From a bacterium (GTDB lineage Bacteria; Verrucomicrobiota; Verrucomicrobiia; Limisphaerales; J093), in NCBI GenBank assembly GCA_021784265.1, contig JAJXTA010000041.1:1-10764 (forward strand): a DNA stretch of 10,764 nucleotides, given 5' to 3'. The notes under the pieces are model-generated. The model saw only the letters and a program-made list of their open reading frames with translations. It was not told the DNA's origin and made no database searches. Within the stretch, counting starts at the first letter, position 1, and every line of letters begins with the position of its first letter. A program made the translations under genes and the position numbers. Positions 6,802-10,764 of the stretch are shown piece by piece.

Positions 6802-7128
6802 TTAGGTTGGTTGAGTTTCGGTGAGTTGCTGCAAAATCTGTTGCGATTGGCGGGTGAGGCTGGTGAACAAAAGGGAGACCACGTAACCGGCGTGGCGGTT
6901 GCCGGAGCAATCGACCACGACGCCCGTGCCGCGCACCGGGCGGGCGTCCACCGGGGAGCGCAGGTCCACGGTCACTTCGGTCCAGGCGGGAATCGGATCA
7001 GCGGAGAGGAACTCGATCCCATTGCTGCGAATACAAACGTCGGCGGGCGAGAGCAAGAACTTGGTCTTGGGCGTTTGGACAGTAACTGGTTCAAAAAAAC
7101 CCGAAGTGTCTAGTTTGGTCGTGCTCAT
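6802..7128 (-). CDS. Short PilZ-like domain protein
   Basis: A 108-residue soluble protein with no signal peptide or membrane segment. The order of beta-strands, with GIEFLS (37-42), WTEVTVDLRSP (49-59), GTGVVVDCSGNRHAGYVVSLLFTSL (67-91) and a final helix around TRQSQQILQQL (92-102), resembles the small PilZ beta-barrel. The RxxxR and [D/N]xSxxG residues that bind cyclic di-GMP in canonical PilZ proteins are not present, so it may be a non-binding PilZ, as the original PilZ pilus proteins are, or only a look-alike. It lies directly before the pilT-like gene on the same strand, which fits a pilus or motility role. The ATG at 7128 is preferred, but an in-frame TTG at 7143 has a perfect AAGGAG nine bases upstream and would add five residues. 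The fold call is by pattern only. Confidence 0.6.
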   Translation of the reverse strand: MSTTKLDTSGFFEPVTVQTPKTKFLLSPADVCIRSNGIEFLSADPIPAWTEVTVDLRSPVDARPVRGTGVVVDCSGNRHAGYVVSLLFTSLTRQSQQILQQLTETQPT

Positions 7129-7152
7129 AAGAACTGCCCCCAATTTAACACA

Positions 7153-7158
7153 CTCCTT
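7153..7158 (-). promoter_or_regulatory. AAGGAG ribosome binding site bearing on the PilZ-like start
   Basis: AAGGAG on the minus strand is the strongest Shine-Dalgarno match in the window. It stands nine bases before an in-frame TTG (7141-7143) but 24 bases before the ATG (7126-7128), so it favours the longer, 113-residue form beginning at TTG. The ATG itself has only GGGGG eight bases upstream. A weak TTGACG (7164-7169) and TTAAAT (7143-7148) pair with a short 15-base spacer overlaps this site and could be a promoter, but then the AAGGAG would lie upstream of the transcript start. Confidence 0.4.
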
Positions 7159-7237
7159 ATCCGCGTCAATGATCGGCCGGCTTTTTTCCCGCCGCCGCGG
7201 GCCAGCAGGCGCCCCGCCGGGCCGCCACGCCCCCCTC

Positions 7238-8272
7238 CTACCACTCGATCACGGCCGCCCCCCAGGTGAAGCCCGCCCCGAAGACCAGCATCAGAATCAG
7301 GTCGCCCCGGCGCACCCGGCCGCTGCGGACGGCCTCGTCCAAGGCGATCGCCACCGAGGCCGCCGACGTGTTGCCGTACTTATCCAGGTTGATGAAGAGT
7401 TGGTCGGGCCGGATGTCGAGCCGTTCGCCCACCGCGTCAATGATGCGGCGGTTGGCTTGGTGCGGGATCACCAGGGTGATCTCGGAGATGCTCAGCTCGC
7501 ACCGCCGTAACGCCTCCCGCCCGGCGGTGAACATGGCTTGGACGGCGTTCTTGTAGGTCTCTTTGCCATCCATGTGGATGTAATGGAGGCCCCGGCTGAC
7601 GCTGTCCGCCGTCGCGGGCTGCCGGCTGCCCCCGCCGGGCACGCAGAGCAGGCGGCCCTTGCTGCCGTCCGCCCCCATGCAGGCCGTCAACAACCCGTGG
7701 GCGTTGGGGCGGTTCTGCAAGATCGCCGCCCCGGCGCCGTCCCCGAAGAGGACGCAGGTGTTGCGGTCTTTCCAGTCGATGATCGAGGAGAGCTTCTCGG
7801 CGCCGATGACCAGCACGGTGTCATAGGTGCGGGACATGATAAACTGCTGACCGATCTCCAGGGCGTAGATGAACCCGGAGCAGGCGGCCTCGATATCGAA
7901 GGCCGCGGCCCGGGTGGCCCCAATCTTCTCCTGCACCAAACAGGCGGTGGACGGAAACGGCATGTCCGGCGTCACCGTGGCGACGATGATCAGGTCGATG
8001 GTCGTCGGGTCCAGGTTCACGCTGGTCAGGGCCTGAAGGGCGGCCCGGGCCGCCAGGTCCGCCGTGCTTTCCGTGGGGCCGGCGATGCGCCGGGCCTTGA
8101 TCCCGGTACGGGACGTGATCCACTCGTCGCTGGTCTCGACCATGTTCTCCAGGTCGGCATTGGTCAGGATGCGGGCCGGGACGTAAGAGCCGACGGCGGT
8201 GATCGAGCAGGTGCGGCCCTTGAAATCGTGCTTGGCGCGGGGGTTTTTGACCACTTTGGAGTGAGTATTCAT
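7238..8272 (-). CDS. fabH: Beta-ketoacyl-ACP synthase III (FabH)
   Basis: A 344-residue thiolase-fold enzyme that starts type II fatty acid synthesis by condensing an acyl-CoA, usually acetyl-CoA, with malonyl-ACP in the cytoplasm. The full Cys-His-Asn triad is present: Cys131 in EAACSGF, His271 in IPHQANRRI and Asn301 in YGNTSAASV. Other family marks are SDEWITSRTGIKARRIA (48-64), LFGDGAGAAIL (175-185) and the C-terminal LVFGAGFTWGAAVIEW. It is about 20 residues longer than typical FabH because of a basic N-terminal stretch before GRTCSITAVGSYVP. The ATG is nevertheless convincing because it overlaps the plsX stop by ATGA, implying coupled translation. The frame stays open far upstream into plsX, but that part is only a shadow of plsX. 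Pairing with plsX is common and links initiation of fatty acid synthesis to phospholipid synthesis. Confidence 0.97.
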   Translation of the reverse strand: MNTHSKVVKNPRAKHDFKGRTCSITAVGSYVPARILTNADLENMVETSDEWITSRTGIKARRIAGPTESTADLAARAALQALTSVNLDPTTIDLIIVATVTPDMPFPSTACLVQEKIGATRAAAFDIEAACSGFIYALEIGQQFIMSRTYDTVLVIGAEKLSSIIDWKDRNTCVLFGDGAGAAILQNRPNAHGLLTACMGADGSKGRLLCVPGGGSRQPATADSVSRGLHYIHMDGKETYKNAVQAMFTAGREALRRCELSISEITLVIPHQANRRIIDAVGERLDIRPDQLFINLDKYGNTSAASVAIALDEAVRSGRVRRGDLILMLVFGAGFTWGAAVIEW

Positions 8273-9312
8273 GCGTGAACAGCAGCCAGGTTGGTGGAGA
8301 CCGCACGCAGGCGGTCGGTCGCGGCCAGAATCTCGCGGGTGATCACTTGGTTGATCTGATTCTGGACGGCCTGGACGGCCTGCCCGATGGCGTTCATGAT
8401 GGCCCGCTCGCGCGAGGAGCCGTGGGCGATGACCACATTCCCATTGAGCCCCAACAGGGGCGCGCCCCCGTGCGACTCGGCGTCCACCCGCTGACGGATG
8501 GTCCGGAAAGCGCCTTTGGCCAGCAGGGCGCCGAGCTGGCGCTTGGGGTTCTTGGTCAGCTCCTGTTTCAGCCAGCGGAACATGCTGTTGGCCAAGCCCT
8601 CGCACGTCTTGAGCACGATGTTCCCCACAAAACCGTCGCAGACCACCACATCGACCCCGTTGGCAAACAAATCGTGGCCTTCGATGTTGCCCAAAAAATT
8701 CAGGTCCACCTGCTTGCACAGCTTGAGCGCCTCCTGCGTCAACTCGTTGCCTTTGACATCCTCGGTCCCCACGCTGAGCAGGCCCACGCGCGGGCGGCGG
8801 TAGCCCAGAATCTCGCGCGAATAAACGCTGCCCATGATGGCGAAGTGCAGCAGGTGTGCCGGGCGGCACTCGATGTTCGCCCCGGCATCGACCAGCACAA
8901 ACTCGTTCTCCGGGGCGGGGATGACCGCGATAATGGCCGGCCGCTCCACCGCCTCCAACGGGCGCAGCTTGATCGTGGCCGCCGTCACCACGCCCCCGGT
9001 GTTGCCCGGCGAGATCAAGGCTTCGGCCTGGCCGTCCTTGACCAGCTCGACCGCCCGCAGGATCGAGCAATCTTTCTTCTTGCGCAACGTGACCAGCGGC
9101 TTGTCCTCCATCGTGAGCGTCTCGCTCGCATGCACTACCACCACGCGCGGATCGCGCTGATGCCCGCGCCCCAAGGCCGCTTGAATCTCCGCCTCGTTCC
9201 CGACCAGGTAGAGGGTCGTGATTTTCGGCTGGGCGCGCAGGGCCAGCCGGGCCCCCTCCACGACCACCGCGCTGCCGTGGTCGCCACCCATGACATCCAC
9301 TGCGATGCGCAT
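8269..9312 (-). CDS. plsX: Phosphate acyltransferase PlsX
   Basis: A 347-residue soluble, membrane-associated enzyme that converts acyl-ACP and phosphate to acyl-phosphate, the donor for PlsY in the first step of phosphatidic acid synthesis. Diagnostic segments are IAVDVMGGDHGSAVVVEGA (3-21), EALISPGNTGGVVTAATI (97-114), LVDAGANIECRPAHLLHFA (140-158), VGLLSVGTEDVKGNELTQEA (176-195) and CDGFVGNIVLKTCEG (225-239). The length is normal for the family. The ATG gives the conserved MRIAVDVMGGDH opening, so the GTG 15 codons upstream is unlikely. The ATG follows an AT-rich run (ATTTTTTT) with no Shine-Dalgarno sequence. It begins 55 bases after rpmF and overlaps fabH at its 3' end. The rpmF-plsX-fabH order is widespread in bacteria. 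Confidence 0.97.
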   Translation of the reverse strand: MRIAVDVMGGDHGSAVVVEGARLALRAQPKITTLYLVGNEAEIQAALGRGHQRDPRVVVVHASETLTMEDKPLVTLRKKKDCSILRAVELVKDGQAEALISPGNTGGVVTAATIKLRPLEAVERPAIIAVIPAPENEFVLVDAGANIECRPAHLLHFAIMGSVYSREILGYRRPRVGLLSVGTEDVKGNELTQEALKLCKQVDLNFLGNIEGHDLFANGVDVVVCDGFVGNIVLKTCEGLANSMFRWLKQELTKNPKRQLGALLAKGAFRTIRQRVDAESHGGAPLLGLNGNVVIAHGSSRERAIMNAIGQAVQAVQNQINQVITREILAATDRLRAVSTNLAAVHA

Positions 9313-9367
9313 AAAAAAATCGCGCGCCGGGCCGGGCCCCAACCCCGCCCGCCCCACGCCCAGGCGC

Positions 9368-9556
9368 CTAAGCCGGCGTGCTCACATTCACCACTTGTCG
9401 CCCGCCGTAATACCCGCACGCCGGACACACCCGGTGTGGCAACCGCGGCGCCGCGCACTGCGGGCAGGGGCTGAGCTGCGGCAGGGTCAAGACACTGTTA
9501 TACGCCCGGCGTTGACGCTGGCGGCTATGCGACGGCTTGCGTTTAGGTACACCCAT
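9368..9556 (-). CDS. rpmF: 50S ribosomal protein L32, zinc-binding form
   Basis: A 62-residue basic protein matching bL32 of the large ribosomal subunit. It opens with the classic MGVPKRKPSHSRQRQRRA and carries a four-cysteine zinc ribbon, Cys31-x2-Cys34 and Cys44-x2-Cys47, the latter within VCPACGYYGGRQVV. All four cysteines are intact, so this is the zinc-dependent form; no zinc-free paralogue is seen here. The start is fixed by the conserved MGVPKRK. It lies 13 bases after the YceD stop and 55 before plsX, clearly in the same unit. No Shine-Dalgarno sequence precedes the ATG; the leader is AT-rich (CGTATTT). Confidence 0.97.
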   Translation of the reverse strand: MGVPKRKPSHSRQRQRRAYNSVLTLPQLSPCPQCAAPRLPHRVCPACGYYGGRQVVNVSTPA

Positions 9557-9569
9557 AAATACGGTCTAT

Positions 9570-10058
9570 TCAAAATTTCAACTTATCCAAAACCGCCCAC
9601 ACCGACACGTCCGGGTCGGCGGACGGCACCTCACGAGGTTGGCGCCCGCGGGGCGGCAAAGCCCGCGGCAGCCCCTGACATTCGCTCCGGCACACCGGGT
9701 GCTGCGGAAAAGCGAGGAGAATATCCTCCCGCACCAGGGGCGTCAAGTCCACGCAATCATCGACCACGGCCACCCGTTCTTCCCCGCTCAAGGGGAGGTG
9801 GGCGGTCCACTCGGCCAGGACCAAGGGGTAGGGGAATTCCCGCAGGCAGCGGACACACTCGCAAGTGAGGGTCAGCTCCAGCCGGCCTTGGACCAGGACG
9901 GCTTGGCCTAACGTCTGTGCCACCAAGTCGTAGTGCAGTCGCGGCGGCAAGCGGATCAGTTCGTCCGGCTCACCCAGATCCAGCTCGGCGATGGGCAGCT
10001 CGCCCCGCAGGGTCAGGCTGGCCTTCTCCAGGTGACGCAAGTTGAATCTCAGAGACAT
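9570..10058 (-). CDS. yceD: YceD/DUF177 family protein (23S rRNA accumulation factor)
   Basis: A 162-residue protein of the DUF177/YceD family, which usually sits directly before rpmF. In E. coli and plants members are required for normal 23S rRNA accumulation, probably in 50S assembly. Visible marks are the CECVRCLREF segment (66-75), VDLTPLVREDILLAFPQHPVC (103-123), Cys127 in ECQGL, and the acidic-to-LDKLKF tail (148-162). The Cys pattern is incomplete: the usual GLC step reads GLP (129-131) and no cysteine follows in the Pro/Arg-rich stretch PRALPPRGRQPREVPS (131-146). Any zinc site would therefore have to use Cys66, 68, 71, 123 and 127 only. The ATG has only a weak GGA upstream. Family assignment rests on the motifs plus the invariant neighbour rpmF. 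Confidence 0.9.
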   Translation of the reverse strand: MSLRFNLRHLEKASLTLRGELPIAELDLGEPDELIRLPPRLHYDLVAQTLGQAVLVQGRLELTLTCECVRCLREFPYPLVLAEWTAHLPLSGEERVAVVDDCVDLTPLVREDILLAFPQHPVCRSECQGLPRALPPRGRQPREVPSADPDVSVWAVLDKLKF

Positions 10059-10096
10059 AAACCAATTCCGGCGCGTGCGGGACCGCCCCGCGGCCC

Positions 10097-10630
10097 TCAG
10101 CGCTTCCCGCTGCGGCCCCGCGCCGCCGCAGTCCGTTTCTTGGGTTGGACAGCGGGGAGGAGTTTTCGTTTTAACGCCGCCTCCACCCCGGGGGGCACAA
10201 AGGCGCTGATGTCCCCGCCCAGCCGGCAGATTTCCTTCACAATGCGCGAACTCAGGAACGTGTACGTGTCCTTGGGCATCATGAAGATCGTCTCCACCCG
10301 CTCGTTCAGCTTGCGGTTCATCAGCGCCAGTTGGAATTCGAACTCGAAGTCCGAGATGGCCCGCAGCCCCCGGATGATGGCCTGGGCCGCGTGCCGCTGG
10401 GCATAGTCCACCAGCAACCCGGCGAAGGTGTCCACCTCGACCCCAGGGAAGGGCGCCACCGCCTGCTCCACCAATCCCCGCCGCTCCCGCAAGCTGAACA
10501 GCGGGGTCTTCGAATCATTCTCCGCCACCGCGACCACCACCCGGTCAAACAGCCGGGCCGCCCGCTGGATCACGTCCAAATGCCCGTTCGTGATCGGATC
10601 GAAGCTGCCAGGATAGATCACCGTTCGCAT
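10097..10630 (-). CDS. coaD: Phosphopantetheine adenylyltransferase (CoaD)
   Basis: A 177-residue cytoplasmic enzyme that joins 4'-phosphopantetheine and ATP to give dephospho-CoA and pyrophosphate, the penultimate step of coenzyme A synthesis. It has the nucleotidyltransferase opening YPGSFDPITNGHLDVIQRA (6-24) with the TxGH motif at Thr14-His17, the substrate-binding IIRGLRAISDFEFEFQLALM (85-104), and the second ATP motif SSRIVKEI (127-134). The first ~160 residues cover the usual length. The tail QPKKRTAAARGRSGKR (162-177) is an extra Lys/Arg-rich extension, which may be disordered. The start is fixed by the conserved MRTVIYPGSFDP. It is the first gene of the cluster, 38 bases ahead of yceD, and supplies the CoA that FabH and ACP chemistry downstream depend on. 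Confidence 0.97.
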   Translation of the reverse strand: MRTVIYPGSFDPITNGHLDVIQRAARLFDRVVVAVAENDSKTPLFSLRERRGLVEQAVAPFPGVEVDTFAGLLVDYAQRHAAQAIIRGLRAISDFEFEFQLALMNRKLNERVETIFMMPKDTYTFLSSRIVKEICRLGGDISAFVPPGVEAALKRKLLPAVQPKKRTAAARGRSGKR

Positions 10631-10636
10631 GGGCCG

Positions 10637-10664
10637 ACTCTACGCCGCTCCGGAGCGGTCGCAA
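10637..10664 (-). promoter_or_regulatory. Possible coaD cluster promoter with a palindrome in the spacer
   Basis: On the minus strand TTGCGA (10659-10664) and TAGAGT (10637-10642), each matching four of six consensus bases, stand 16 bases apart. The spacer holds the perfect 14-base palindrome CCGCTCCGGAGCGG (10645-10658), placed where a repressor could block RNA polymerase. Transcription from here would start within a few bases of the coaD ATG, giving an almost leaderless message, which agrees with the lack of a Shine-Dalgarno sequence. The hexamers are weak, so the promoter call is tentative; the palindrome itself is certain. Confidence 0.35.
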
Positions 10665-10670
10665 TCAAAT

Positions 10671-10764
10671 CCCCCACCCCCCCCCCCCCCTCCCCGCCCC
10701 CACCCCCCCCCAAAAACAACCCCCCAAACAATTCCTTTCCCAAAAAAAATTGGGGCCCCCCCGG
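10671..10764. other. C-rich low-complexity end, probably a sequencing or assembly artefact
   Basis: The first 70 bases contain a single G and consist almost only of C-runs broken by A and a few T. The last bases are an A-run, then TTGGGG and a C-run. Composition changes abruptly from the balanced GC-rich DNA just before it. No frame or family signal is present. This is typical of low-quality reads stacked at the end of a contig (poly-G on the complementary strand). A genuine G-quadruplex-forming tract on the minus strand is the alternative. Confidence 0.7.

Noticed and set aside
5602..7113. 503-codon open frame on the plus strand opposite pilT
   Set aside because: It is antisense to a clearly conserved ATPase and runs through its leader and the PilZ-like gene; its translation has no recognisable domain. 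Long antisense frames are common in GC-rich DNA.
8273..9070. Upstream extension of the fabH frame, giving a 610-codon frame
   Set aside because: The extra part lies in another frame of plsX and has no homology features; the ATGA overlap marks the true fabH start.
9313..9367. Possible terminator between rpmF and plsX in the GC-rich gap
   Set aside because: The CCGGGCC-type repeats are short, the T-run before the plsX ATG is not preceded by a convincing stem at the right distance, and the gene order argues for co-transcription.
8275..9474. 399-codon open frame on the plus strand opposite plsX
   Set aside because: Antisense shadow of plsX and part of rpmF; no family features, composition follows the complementary codon use of plsX.
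1..10764. CRISPR arrays, tRNA or rRNA genes, insertion sequences, toxin-antitoxin or defence genes
   Set aside because: No regularly spaced repeats, cloverleaf sequences, transposase motifs or defence domains were seen on either strand.

Overview
The window looks like part of a high-GC bacterial chromosome (roughly two thirds G+C by eye). All eleven genes I can support lie on the minus strand, so transcription runs from the high coordinates to the low ones. The order coaD, yceD/DUF177, rpmF, plsX, fabH, a pilT-like ATPase, a family 78 rhamnosidase and the GC-rich palindromic spacers suggest the PVC superphylum, most likely Verrucomicrobiota. That placement is inference: the window has no rRNA or other marker that fixes it.

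From the right edge: 10671-10764 is an almost G-free, C-rich stretch that reads like a degraded contig end. Next comes a compact housekeeping cluster, coaD (10630-10097), yceD/DUF177 (10058-9570), rpmF for ribosomal protein L32 (9556-9368), plsX (9312-8269) and fabH (8272-7238). plsX and fabH overlap by ATGA. The cluster links coenzyme A synthesis, 50S ribosome assembly and the start of fatty acid and phospholipid synthesis.

The next block is surface related: a short PilZ-like protein (7128-6802), a structured 171-base leader, and a complete PilT-family ATPase that would power retraction of type IV pili (6630-5542). After a 287-base GC-rich spacer comes a four-gene glycan cassette: glycosyltransferase (5254-4094), SAM-dependent methyltransferase (4072-3227), glycosyltransferase (3230-2112), glycosyltransferase (2112-976). 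Its last three genes overlap at their stops and starts (ATGA, then TGATG). It probably builds or decorates a cell-surface or exported polysaccharide; the sugars are not identifiable from sequence.

Past the cassette lies a perfect 38-base palindrome (901-938). The window ends inside the N-terminal part of a secreted alpha-L-rhamnosidase-like protein (722-1, cut by the edge).

I did not find a novel defence, mobile or CRISPR system. The items most worth checking are the palindrome, the GC-rich hairpins before pilT, the PilZ-like protein without the usual c-di-GMP residues, the overlapping glycan cassette, the general scarcity of Shine-Dalgarno sequences, and the suspect right-hand end.
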